Shown here: positions 1-5,916 of the stretch, in pieces
Layout: each line of letters starts with the position of its first letter
How positions within the stretch are numbered: position 1 is the stretch's first letter
Assembly (NCBI GenBank): GCA_017935825.1
Contig: JAGBGW010000287.1
Span: 1-11,381, forward strand
Source of the DNA: Clostridia bacterium
GTDB lineage: Bacteria; Bacillota; Clostridia; Christensenellales; Maliibacteriaceae
DNA: 11,381 nucleotides
Direction of reading: 5' to 3'
Notes under the pieces: model-generated
The model's input: only the letters and a program-made list of their open reading frames with translations
What the model was told of the DNA's origin: nothing
The model's database searches: none
Made by a program: the position numbers and the translations under genes

Positions 1-255
1 AATGTAACGCTCCCGGAGGATGAAAACTGCATTTGTGTGGAGCTTCCGGTCTGCTATAAAGACGGTTATCCCTGGGGCGGTTATGAAGGCGGAGATTTCC
101 ATGTGCTTGCCGTTCCTGAAAGAAAAGGCGGAAAGCTTCTCCGATGCCATCGTCAAAAATACACCCAACGGTTTGATCGTGCTCAACGAAGAACTGGAAG
201 TACAGCAGATCAACGCTGCGGCACGCAAGATCATGAACATCCGCTACGAAAGTGA
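1..255 (+). pseudogene. Tail of upstream reading frame, frameshifted out of the PAS gene (partial)
   Basis: An open frame enters from the left edge and stops at 255, but it looks protein-like only to about 108. The peptide there includes LPVCYKDGYPWGGYEGGDFHVL (in two parts: LPVCYKDGYP, then WGGYEGGDFHVL). After that it becomes the out-of-frame reading of the PAS gene. Dropping one base near 109 joins this peptide directly to PFLKEKAESFSDAIVKN in the next frame, giving a smooth continuous protein. I infer that this is the middle of a sensory [FeFe]-hydrogenase-like protein whose C-terminal PAS part follows. No H-cluster or ferredoxin motif lies inside the window, so the identity of the upstream part rests on context. 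The break could be a real mutation, programmed slippage or a sequencing error; two separate genes are also possible. Confidence 0.45.
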
Positions 256-616
256 TGTGCTGGGTGAGCCTGTGATCCGCATCCTTGATCCCACCCCGTT
301 TTTGGTGGTGAAGCAGACCCATAAGGATTCGATCAACCGCCGTGTGTACCTTGCAGAATACAAGCGCTATGTGGAGCAGGCCATCGTCTATGACCCGGAA
401 TCCCATCTTCTGATCGGTATCATGCGCGATGTGACCGAGGAAGAGGATCAGCGCAGGAAGAAGGAGAGCATCAGCCGCCAGACCATCGAGGTGGCGGACC
501 GCGTGGTGGACAAGCAAATGCGCATCGTGCAGGAGATCGCCTCGCTTCTTGGCGAGACTGCAGCCGAGACCAAGATCGCACTTGCCAATTTGAAGGAGTT
601 CATCGCCGATGAATGA
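20..616 (+). CDS. PAS-domain C-terminal region of a sensory [FeFe]-hydrogenase-like protein
   Basis: The frame gives 198 aa from an ATG at 20, but that start is doubtful: GGAGG touches the ATG with no spacer, and the first 29 residues look like shadow sequence. True homology probably begins near 110 (PFLKEKAESF). Residues 42-140 form a PAS sensor domain (NTPNGLIVLNEELEVQQIN core, with MRDVTEEE closing it). Residues 140-198 are a charged helix ending in QEIASLLGETAAETKIAL, which I recognise from clostridial hydrogenase-large-subunit-like proteins that carry a C-terminal PAS domain (HydS type). Its last 8 bases overlap the SpoIIE phosphatase gene, which implies translational coupling. Inferred role: signalling of redox or H2 state to the phosphatase, not catalysis by this part itself. 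The gene is 5' incomplete or frameshifted. Confidence 0.75.
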   Translation: MKTAFVWSFRSAIKTVIPGAVMKAEISMCLPFLKEKAESFSDAIVKNTPNGLIVLNEELEVQQINAAARKIMNIRYESDVLGEPVIRILDPTPFLVVKQTHKDSINRRVYLAEYKRYVEQAIVYDPESHLLIGIMRDVTEEEDQRRKKESISRQTIEVADRVVDKQMRIVQEIASLLGETAAETKIALANLKEFIADE

Positions 617-1781
617 TCTTTGTGCCGATATCGGCTATAAAAGCCTGAACCATTACGGCGAGCAACTGTGCGGCGACCATGTGGATATCGTGGAAACGGG
701 GGATGATTCCACCGTCATCGTCCTGTCCGACGGTCTTGGCAGTGGTGTAAAAGCGAGCATTTTATCCACGCTTACTTCCAAGATCATCTCCACCATGGTT
801 GCAGAAGGTTTGCCGCTGGAAGAGTGTGTCTCCACCATCGCTGCCACCCTTCCCGTGTGCTCCGTGCGCGGCATCGCCTATTCCACCTTTACCATTCTCC
901 ATTTGAAAAACAACGATACCGCCGAGATCATCCAGTACGATAACCCCAAGGTCATCATGCTGCGCAATTTTCAAAATTACGACTACCCCACGGTGGAGAT
1001 GAACATCGACGGCAAGCTGATTTTGAAGTCCGTGATCAAGCTGCAGCAGGACGATATGATCGTGCTGATGAGCGACGGCTGTCCCCATGCAGGCATTGGC
1101 TCCGTGTTCAACTTCGGCTGGAAACGGGAGAATATCATCGAGTTTTTTGAATCCATCGCTCATGTGGGGTTCACCTCAAAGATTCTTTCCTCCATGCTGG
1201 TGGACGAGTGCTTCAAGCTCTACGGCGGTCAGCCGGGGGATGATGCCACCGCCTGCGTGGTGCGGCTTCGAAAGCGCGAGCCCATGAACATCCTCTTTGG
1301 TCCGCCCTACAATCGGGACGATACCGAGCGCATGATGTCGCTGTTTTTCTCCAAAGCGGGCAAGCATATTATCTGCGGCGGCACCACTGCGTCCCTTGCG
1401 GCGAAATATCTTGGAAAGCCTCTGCAGCCCAGCCTGCGCTTTGAAAACTCCGACATTCCGCCCACGGCGCAGCTGGAGGGTGCGGACCTTGTTACCGAGG
1501 GTGTCATCACCGTCAACCGTGTGGTGGAGTATGCCAAGGACTACCTTGGGGAAAACATCCACTACGAGCACTGGAGCACCATGCACGATGGTGCATCGCT
1601 GATTTGCCGCTTGCTCTTTGAGGAGGCAACGGATATCAACTTCTACGTGGGTAAGGCCATCAATCCTGCTCACCAGAACCCCGAGCTGCCCATCAACTTC
1701 AACATCAAGATGAATCTGGTGTCGGAACTTTCCGAATGCCTGCGAAAGATGGGGAAAAATATCAAAGTCAGCTATTTTTAA
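609..1781 (+). CDS. SpoIIE/PP2C-family serine phosphatase, hydrogenase-associated
   Basis: A 390-aa soluble protein whose first ~220 residues form a SpoIIE/PP2C phosphatase domain. Metal-binding acidic motifs are visible: LSDGLGSG (D41-G42), MSDG (D156) and GGQPGDDAT (D211-D212). The remaining ~170 residues (from REPMNILFGPP to KMGKNIKVSYF) form a second conserved domain, including GGTTASLAAKYLGKP at 258-271; its function is not known to me. The start at 609 overlaps the upstream stop by 8 bases and has AAGGAG at 593-598. This gene typically follows PAS-bearing sensory hydrogenases in Clostridia, so I infer that it passes on the signal by dephosphorylating a Ser/Thr-phosphorylated partner, perhaps an anti-sigma antagonist. 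No such partner is visible in the window. A strong terminator closes the operon. Confidence 0.88.
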   Translation: MNDLCADIGYKSLNHYGEQLCGDHVDIVETGDDSTVIVLSDGLGSGVKASILSTLTSKIISTMVAEGLPLEECVSTIAATLPVCSVRGIAYSTFTILHLKNNDTAEIIQYDNPKVIMLRNFQNYDYPTVEMNIDGKLILKSVIKLQQDDMIVLMSDGCPHAGIGSVFNFGWKRENIIEFFESIAHVGFTSKILSSMLVDECFKLYGGQPGDDATACVVRLRKREPMNILFGPPYNRDDTERMMSLFFSKAGKHIICGGTTASLAAKYLGKPLQPSLRFENSDIPPTAQLEGADLVTEGVITVNRVVEYAKDYLGENIHYEHWSTMHDGASLICRLLFEEATDINFYVGKAINPAHQNPELPINFNIKMNLVSELSECLRKMGKNIKVSYF

Positions 1782-1794
1782 TTTACACTTGATC

Positions 1795-1831
1795 AAACCG
1801 CCTCAAAGCAATTTGCTTCGGGGCGGTTTTT
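1795..1831 (+). terminator. Rho-independent terminator after the SpoIIE phosphatase gene
   Basis: The arms AAACCGCC (1795-1802) and GGCGGTTT (1822-1829) pair perfectly. Inner pairs, AAGCAA with TTGCTT, extend the stem to about 16 bp with one mismatch. A run of T follows. It lies 13 bases past the stop codon. Confidence 0.9.
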
Positions 1832-1862
1832 ATATAGATTCGCAGGAATTTAAAATGAAATA

Positions 1863-1891
1863 TTGACGTGGTTGACTTTGTGATGTATAAC
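1863..1891 (+). promoter_or_regulatory. Sigma-A promoter of the DUF362 gene
   Basis: TTGACG (1863-1868), a 17-bp spacer and TATAAC (1886-1891), 32 bases before the start codon. It lies just after a terminator, so the DUF362 gene is its own transcription unit. A second TTGACT at 1872 would give a spacer that is too short. Confidence 0.75.
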
Positions 1892-1923
1892 AAAGTTGAT
1901 AAAAGTTTACAGGAGGTATTCCT

Positions 1924-2790
1924 ATGTCCGCAAAGGTTTATTTCTCTCGCACCATCACGCCTGAAAAGGTTCTGGAACTGTACAAACTGGCAGGCAAAGA
2001 AGTGACCGGCAACGTGGCAGTCAAGGTCCATTCCGGCGAAAAGGGCAATCAGAATTTCATCACCCCCGACTTTTGGCAGCCCATGATCGAGCACGTCAAG
2101 GGTACTGTTGTTGAGTGCAACACCGCTTACAACGGCGCACGCAACGAGACCAAAAAGCATCAGGAACTGATGGCATACCACCGCTGGATCGAGTACTTTG
2201 CAGTGGATATTCTCGACGGCGAAGGTCCCGACCTTGCCATCCCCGTGGCAAATCCCGTTCGCATCGACAAAAACTATGTGGGTAAGAACATGGCAGAGTA
2301 CGACTCCATGCTGGTGCTTTCCCACTTCAAGGGTCATCCCATGGGCGGTTACGGCGGCGCACTGAAGCAGATCTCCATCGGCACCGCATCCTCCTTTGGT
2401 AAGGCATGGATCCACGGCGCAGGCGAACCCGAAAAAATCTGGACCCAGGATCACGACATGTTCCTTGAATCCATGGCAGATGCAGCAGGTTCCGTCATCG
2501 ATTTCTTCCACGGCAATCTGGTCTATGTCAACGTCATCAAGAACCTGTCCGTCGACTGCGACTGCTGTGCAGTGGCAGAAGACCCCTGCATGGGCGACAT
2601 CGGCATCTGCGTATCCACCGACCCCTGTGCAGTTGACCAGGCTTGCATCGACATGATCTACGCAAGCGAAGACCCCGGCAAGGCAAAGCTCATCGAGCGC
2701 ATCGAATCCCGCAACGGCACCTATACCATCAAGGTGGCGGCAGATAAGGGCATCGGCTCCATGGAGTATGAGCTCATCGAAGTTGAATAA
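1924..2790 (+). CDS. DUF362 domain-containing protein, Cys-rich C-terminal part
   Basis: A 288-aa protein with an AGGAGGT ribosome site at 1911-1917, 6 bases before the ATG. It matches the DUF362 family: AVKVHSGEKGNQNFI near residue 32, a histidine/glycine segment HFKGHPMGGYGGALKQISIG at 134-153, and a C-terminal DP.AVDQA.IDMI region. Cysteines cluster late: DCDCC at 211-215, then C222, C229, C235 and C241. DUF362 proteins often occur with ferredoxin domains and are suspected to bind an Fe-S cluster, but here no separate CxxCxxC ferredoxin module follows, so this is the short form. No signal peptide or membrane segment is seen. The exact reaction is unknown. The gene is flanked by its own promoter and terminator. 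Confidence 0.88.
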   Translation: MSAKVYFSRTITPEKVLELYKLAGKEVTGNVAVKVHSGEKGNQNFITPDFWQPMIEHVKGTVVECNTAYNGARNETKKHQELMAYHRWIEYFAVDILDGEGPDLAIPVANPVRIDKNYVGKNMAEYDSMLVLSHFKGHPMGGYGGALKQISIGTASSFGKAWIHGAGEPEKIWTQDHDMFLESMADAAGSVIDFFHGNLVYVNVIKNLSVDCDCCAVAEDPCMGDIGICVSTDPCAVDQACIDMIYASEDPGKAKLIERIESRNGTYTIKVAADKGIGSMEYELIEVE

Positions 2791-2799
2791 TTGAAAAAG

Positions 2800-2831
2800 A
2801 AAAACAGCTCGAGTGATCGGGCTGTTTTTTT
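2800..2831 (+). terminator. Terminator after DUF362 with a GTGA tetraloop
   Basis: AAAAACAGC (2800-2808) pairs with GCTGTTTTT (2821-2829). Inner pairs extend the stem to 13 bp, capped by GTGA, a GNRA-type loop. A-rich sequence on the left and T-rich on the right make it workable on both strands. It is nearly the same as the hairpin at 4205-4234. Confidence 0.88.
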
Positions 2832-2860
2832 GTGTGGGGGAAGACGAATAACAAAACATC

Positions 2861-3009
2861 TGTAGGGAACAGGCCACGCCTGTTCCGAAAAACGTATGGT
2901 AATGCTTCAAACGTTGGCGGTCGAGGCATGGCCTCGACCCTACGAAGGTATGATATAAATTAAACCTCAACCGTAGGGGCAGGACTTGTCCTACCCTGAA
3001 CGTATGCGT
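2861..3009. repeat. Hairpin repeat array 1 (three stem units)
   Basis: Unit 1: GTAGG edge, stem GGAACAGGC / loop CAC / GCCTGTTCC. Unit 2: GGTCGAGGC / ATG / GCCTCGACC followed by CTACG. Unit 3: GTAGGGGCAGGAC / TT / GTCCTACCC, imperfect. Units 1 and 2 are joined by a linker of the AACGTATGGTAATGCTTC type; units 2 and 3 by a linker containing GGTATGAT and AAACCT. The same edges and linkers recur at 5497-5626, 8934-9183 and 11284-11367. The stretch carries no gene; long open frames through it are chance. Confidence 0.8.
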
Positions 3010-3034
3010 ACAAACAAAAACAAGACTAAGGGAT

Positions 3035-3083
3035 TTACACCAACTTTCCACCAAGATACACGGCTTTTCTGCAGGATTCAAAG
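3035..3083 (-). pseudogene. Remnant resembling the 3' end of nagA
   Basis: Read on the - strand, this stretch encodes FESCRKAVYLGGKLV and a TAA stop. The intact nagA at 4305-5438 ends in NLEKKCVYLGGKLV and TAA. Seventeen bases (3033-3049 and 4303-4319) are identical, and similarity continues for about 45 bases. No more of nagA is present: upstream coding sequence is replaced by the CDF promoter starting at 3090. I infer a duplicated or left-behind gene end. A paralogue's tail is an alternative. Confidence 0.6.
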
Positions 3084-3089
3084 TTTTGC

Positions 3090-3118
3090 TTGACAATGCT
3101 TTGTAACGCTTTTACAAT
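3090..3118 (+). promoter_or_regulatory. Sigma-A promoter of the CDF transporter leader
   Basis: TTGACA (3090-3095), a 17-bp spacer and TACAAT (3113-3118). Transcription would begin near 3125, just before the riboswitch, giving a leader of about 185 bases. Confidence 0.85.
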
Positions 3119-3148
3119 AATTGAATACTCAGCTTTTTGATACAGTTC

Positions 3149-3226
3149 AAACTGATCAGGCTAGGGCTTTTTGCCTGGAGCCGGGTTACTTATGTAACAG
3201 TGGATTTTTCAACCACGGGACAGTAC
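3149..3226 (+). promoter_or_regulatory. NiCo (czcD) riboswitch aptamer
   Basis: The leader folds into the four-helix shape of the NiCo riboswitch, which senses Ni2+ and Co2+ and lies ahead of czcD-type transporters in Firmicutes. P1 is ACTG (3151-3154) with CAGT (3221-3224). P2 is CTAGG (3161-3165) with CCTGG (3174-3178). P3 is GTTAC (3185-3189), loop TTAT, GTAAC (3194-3198). P4 is GTGG (3200-3203) with CCAC (3213-3216). The joining segments ATCAGG, AGCCGGG and CGGGACAG match the conserved core as I remember it. P1 is short here, with an A-A mismatch beyond four pairs. Position right after the promoter and ahead of a CDF gene fits well. A covariance-model search was not possible. Confidence 0.85.
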
Positions 3227-3257
3227 GTTACGATGACTGCTCCCGTGGTTTCTTTAT
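3211..3257 (+). terminator. Riboswitch expression platform: conditional terminator
   Basis: AACCACGGGACAGT (3211-3224) pairs with ACTG (3236-3239) and TCCCGTGGTT (3241-3250), leaving only C3240 bulged, and TTTCTTTATA follows. The left arm is exactly the 3' strand of P4, the conserved GGGACAG and the 3' strand of P1, so aptamer and terminator cannot form together. This predicts an ON switch: metal binding prevents termination. A further CACGGGAG at 3259-3266 could also compete for TCCCGTG. Confidence 0.82.
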
Positions 3258-3310
3258 ACACGGGAGAAAAGAAGCATAGAGTAGTATCATATTCTCTCGG
3301 AGGTAAATCC

Positions 3311-4192
3311 ATGGAAAAAACCGCTGTCAAAGTATCCCTCGTCAGCATTATTGGCAATACTCTTTTGTCTCTTTTCAAAATCATTGCAGGCGTTTTAGCA
3401 AACTCCGATGCAATGATCAGCGATGCTGTCCATTCCGCATCTGATATTCTTAGCAGTATTATTGTTATCATAGGTGTGAAGCTTTCTGCAAAAGAATCGG
3501 ATAAAGACCATCCGTACGGACATGAACGGTTTGAATGTGTTGCCGCAGTTGTATTGGCGGTTATTCTGCTGATCAGCGGTTTGTTTATCGGTCATACCGC
3601 TATCGAGAAAATCCGTTCCGGCAGTGAGCAGGAATTCAAAGTTCCGGGCATACTGGCGCTTGTTGCGGCAATTATTTCAATTGTTGGAAAAGAAGCGATG
3701 TATTGGTATACACGGTTTCACGCAGTTCGTCTTGATTCGGGTGCTTTAATGGCAGATGCATGGCATCATCGCAGCGACGCACTGTCGTCTATCGGCGCCC
3801 TGTTTGGTATTGCCTGTGCAAGAATGGGTTTTCCGATGATGGATACTGTTGCAGGTCTGGTTATTTGCATTTTTATCATAAAAGCAGCCTATGATATTTT
3901 TAAGGATGCTATCGAAAAGATGGTTGATCGCTCCTGTAGTGATGAAATAGAAAAAGATATGGTTGAATGTGCCATTCATCAGGACGGAGTGCTTGGTGTA
4001 GACTCCATTCAATCCCGTGTCTTCGGCAACAAAATCTATGTTGATATCCAAATATGTGCAGACGGAGAGATGACACTTACGCAAAGCCATCAGATTTCAA
4101 GACGGGTACACGATGCGCTTGAGAACAAATTTGAGAAAATAAAACACATTACGGTTTGCGTTAAACCTATCTCTCAAACACGGGAGAAATAA
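3311..4192 (+). CDS. Cation diffusion facilitator (CDF) metal efflux transporter, likely Ni/Co
   Basis: A 293-aa inner-membrane antiporter of the CDF family, exporting divalent metal in exchange for protons. The start is set by GGAGG at 3299-3303, 7 bases before ATG 3311; a longer frame from 3137 would run through the riboswitch. About six membrane helices span residues 10-200. The metal-site pairs are H41/D45 (DAVHSASD) in helix 2 and H152/D156 (DAWHHRSDAL) in helix 5. DHPYGHERFE at 66-75 is the family loop motif. The cytosolic C-terminal domain runs from about 205 to 293. The riboswitch points to Ni2+/Co2+; sequence alone would also allow Zn, Fe or Mn. Codon use is clearly AT-richer than in the neighbours, suggesting acquisition by transfer. 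It stands alone between promoter and terminator. Confidence 0.92.
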   Translation: MEKTAVKVSLVSIIGNTLLSLFKIIAGVLANSDAMISDAVHSASDILSSIIVIIGVKLSAKESDKDHPYGHERFECVAAVVLAVILLISGLFIGHTAIEKIRSGSEQEFKVPGILALVAAIISIVGKEAMYWYTRFHAVRLDSGALMADAWHHRSDALSSIGALFGIACARMGFPMMDTVAGLVICIFIIKAAYDIFKDAIEKMVDRSCSDEIEKDMVECAIHQDGVLGVDSIQSRVFGNKIYVDIQICADGEMTLTQSHQISRRVHDALENKFEKIKHITVCVKPISQTREK

Positions 4193-4204
4193 CAGTATGA
4201 AAAG

Positions 4205-4234
4205 AAAAACAGCCTGAGCGATCGGGCTGTTTTT
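4205..4234 (+). terminator. Terminator between CDF and nagA, GCGA tetraloop
   Basis: AAAAACAGCCTGA (4205-4217), loop GCGA, then TCGGGCTGTTTTT (4222-4234): a 13-bp stem with one G-T pair and a GNRA-type loop. Flanking A and T runs make it bidirectional, suitable for the convergent CDF and nagA genes. It differs from the hairpin at 2800 by only a few bases. Confidence 0.88.
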
Positions 4235-4304
4235 CTTTGCATTTTTGACTCGACGTGAAAACAAGGCTCCCTCCCCGAGAGAGCCGTCAGGCTGGTTGAG
4301 GAAT

Positions 4305-5438
4305 TTACACCAACTTTCCTCCAAGGTACACGCACTTTTTTTCCAGATTCTCATCACAGACGATGAAATCCGCAAACTTGCCTTCCTCGATGGAGCCTAC
4401 ACAGTGCTCCATCTTGATGGCGCGGGCAGGGTTGATTGTGGCAGCGCGGATGGCATCCTCGCGCCTGATGCCAAAGGAAATGGCGCGCTGCAGGTTATCG
4501 AACAGATTTGATGCAGACCCTGCGATTGTGCCGTCGGGCAGCCAGCCGATGCCGTCATGAAGTTCGTAATCAAGACCGCCTGTGGAGTATTTTCCATCTT
4601 CCATGCCGCAGCAGGAAAGCGCATCGGATATCATGATGATCCTCTGCGCCCCAAAGGCAGCAAACAGCAAGCGGATGGCGGCAGGGTGGACGTGATGTCC
4701 GTCACAGATGAGTTCGGCTGAGACATTTTCATACTCCAGCGCGGCAGGGATGGGACCCGGGGTTCGGTGGTGGATGGAATTCATGGCATTAAACGTATGT
4801 GTCAGCTGTGTCACGCCTTGTTCAAACGCCCATTTTGCCTGTTCGTAGGTGGCATCGCTGTGCCCCATGGAAAGGGTGCAGGTGCCGCGGAGTTTCTCAA
4901 TGAATTCTTCCGCGCCATCCAGTTCGGGCGCAAGGGAAACAAGACGGATCATGCCGCCTGTTTCTTCATTTAATTCCAGCACCTCGCGCCAATCGGGGTT
5001 ACGCAGGTAGTCGCCGTTCTGTCCGCCCTTTTTGGCTTGGCAAAAATACGGTCCTTCCATGTGGATGCCCAGCACGCGTGCAGTTTTTTCAAGTGCGGCG
5101 TCGGCAAGGCGTTTTGCATTGCGATGGGCGGCACGCAGTACCTCATGGCAATGGGTGCCGTGGGATGGGGTGAAGGACGTGACACCGTTTTTGGCAAGAT
5201 ACGCCGCCATGCGAGTGAGTCCATCAAAATCATCACAGTCTGCGGTGAAGTCAAATCCAAGTGCGCCATGGGTGTGGATGTCGACCAACCCCGGGATGAC
5301 GGTTGCGCCCTGCAAGTCGATGGCATCGTCGGGCACATCAGTGGGGAAGACCTGACCAAAGCGGTCGCCCACGACTTCAAATGCGCCGTGATGGAATGCA
5401 AAATCCGTGCCGTAGATGTATGCGTTTTTATAAAACAT
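4305..5438 (-). CDS. nagA: N-acetylglucosamine-6-phosphate deacetylase
   Basis: A 377-aa cytoplasmic amidohydrolase that converts GlcNAc-6-phosphate to glucosamine-6-phosphate and acetate, used in amino-sugar and peptidoglycan recycling. Metal and catalytic motifs are all present: HTHG at 55-58, E128 in HMEGP, H193 in MGHSDAT, H214 in THTFNAM, DGHHVHP at 246-252, and catalytic D272 in ISDAL. Length is normal for the family. The start at 5438 is chosen because GGAG lies 8 bases upstream on the - strand; an ATG at 5507 would add 23 residues translated from a hairpin repeat. No nagB or nagE lies nearby. The 3' end is echoed by a remnant at 3035-3083. The hairpin repeats at 5497-5626 fall in its likely leader or promoter region, and I could not identify a convincing promoter. 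Confidence 0.95.
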   Translation of the reverse strand: MFYKNAYIYGTDFAFHHGAFEVVGDRFGQVFPTDVPDDAIDLQGATVIPGLVDIHTHGALGFDFTADCDDFDGLTRMAAYLAKNGVTSFTPSHGTHCHEVLRAAHRNAKRLADAALEKTARVLGIHMEGPYFCQAKKGGQNGDYLRNPDWREVLELNEETGGMIRLVSLAPELDGAEEFIEKLRGTCTLSMGHSDATYEQAKWAFEQGVTQLTHTFNAMNSIHHRTPGPIPAALEYENVSAELICDGHHVHPAAIRLLFAAFGAQRIIMISDALSCCGMEDGKYSTGGLDYELHDGIGWLPDGTIAGSASNLFDNLQRAISFGIRREDAIRAATINPARAIKMEHCVGSIEEGKFADFIVCDENLEKKCVYLGGKLV

Positions 5439-5496
5439 GGTGCGTTCTCCTGTGTGATGTTGAAATATGGGATGCACATACAATCGTGGTGCTTTC

Positions 5497-5626
5497 GGTC
5501 GAGGCATGGCCTCGACCCTACGGGAGTATGATTTGAATCAAACCTTGTAGGGGGCGACGCCCTCGTCGCCCCGTGGACGTCTGATTGTTTTCGAACGCTT
5601 TCGGGACGGGAAACCCGTCCCCTACA
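5497..5626. repeat. Hairpin repeat array 2, upstream of nagA
   Basis: Unit 1 is GGTCGAGGC / ATG / GCCTCGACC then CTACG, identical to the second unit of array 1. A linker with GTATGAT and AAACCT leads to TGTAGG, stem GGGGCGACG / CCCT / CGTCGCCCC, linker with GACGTCTGATTG and CGAACGC, then GGGACGGG / AAA / CCCGTCCC and CCTACA. The order of edges and linkers is the same as in the other arrays. No gene is present. Confidence 0.8.
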
Positions 5627-5642
5627 AATGTATGCGATGCAG

Positions 5643-5676
5643 TTTTTGTCATCCTGAGCGGAGATGAGGGATTTCT
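5643..5676. repeat. Copy 1 of a 34-base dispersed repeat
   Basis: TTTTTGTCATCC begins a 34-base sequence matching, at 28 of 34 positions, the reverse complement of 8886-8919. The family resembles the GTCATCC(C/T)GAGCG(C/G)AG repeats I know from many intergenic regions in Firmicutes. From here to 5813 I see nothing else but AT-rich spacer. Confidence 0.55.
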
Positions 5677-5813
5677 GTATTTTATTTGCATTGCATTGAT
5701 GGACGTTCAAACAATTCTCTTTCTTCTATCATACCGCGTGGGAATCTGCTTTGCAAATCATGAATAAACCGCAAAAAAATGAAAATAATTCTCAAAATCT
5801 TCCAAGGAAATAC

Positions 5814-5842
5814 TTGACAGGATGCATATGTTAGTTTAGAAT
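5814..5842 (+). promoter_or_regulatory. Sigma-A promoter of the feo operon
   Basis: TTGACA (5814-5819), a 17-bp spacer and TAGAAT (5837-5842), 75 bases before the first feoA start. The -10 lies inside a palindrome, so the promoter is probably repressible. Confidence 0.85.
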
Positions 5843-5850
5843 AACATATG
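5825..5850 (+). promoter_or_regulatory. Operator palindrome over the feo -10, DtxR/IdeR-like box 1
   Basis: CATATGTTA (5825-5833) and TAACATATG (5842-5850) form a perfect 9-bp inverted repeat around the -10. The inner 19-mer at 5831-5849 matches the DtxR/IdeR consensus TTAGGTTAGSCTAACCTAA at 14 of 19 positions by my count. A protein bound here would block RNA polymerase. The regulator gene is not in the window. Confidence 0.7.
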
Positions 5851-5866
5851 GTTAGTAGAGACTAAC
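5851..5866 (+). promoter_or_regulatory. Second inverted repeat in the feo leader
   Basis: GTTAGT (5851-5856), AGAG, ACTAAC (5861-5866). It uses the same TTAG/CTAA half-sites as the two stronger boxes but with wider spacing. It lies directly downstream of the predicted transcription start. Confidence 0.45.
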
Positions 5867-5886
5867 TAATTACTTCGGCTAACAGG

Positions 5887-5905
5887 TTAGGTTAGCCTAA
5901 CAGGA
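5887..5905 (+). promoter_or_regulatory. DtxR/IdeR-like iron box 2, just before feoA
   Basis: TTAGGTTAGCCTAAC (5887-5901) equals the first 15 positions of the DtxR/IdeR consensus; overall 16 of 19 match. The same bases join an overlapping palindrome, GGCTAAC (5877-5883) with GTTAGCC (5891-5897). The site abuts the ribosome-binding AGGAGG at 5902-5907, so binding or RNA folding there could also touch translation. Confidence 0.7.
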
Positions 5906-5916
5906 GGTTGACAGTC

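Noticed and set aside
1783..3096. 437-aa - strand open frame across DUF362 and the first hairpin array
   Set aside because: It is antisense to a clear gene and continues through repeats and a terminator; composition is not protein-like.
3149..3257. yybP-ykoY manganese riboswitch
   Set aside because: The four-helix layout with AGCCGGG and GGGACAG fits the NiCo class, and the conserved loops of the manganese class are not seen.
3137..3310. Upstream extension of the CDF protein from ATG 3137
   Set aside because: These bases form the riboswitch and terminator, and the good ribosome site is at 3299-3303 ahead of ATG 3311.
5439..5507. N-terminal extension of NagA from ATG 5507
   Set aside because: It would be translated from a hairpin repeat; ATG 5438 has GGAG at proper distance and starts at the family N-terminus.
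5585..5767. 60-aa + strand open frame between nagA and feo
   Set aside because: It begins inside a hairpin repeat and crosses the 34-base dispersed repeat; no ribosome site.
5908..5916. TTG start for the first FeoA
   Set aside because: The ribosome site AGGAGG directly touches this TTG; ATG 5917 has correct spacing.
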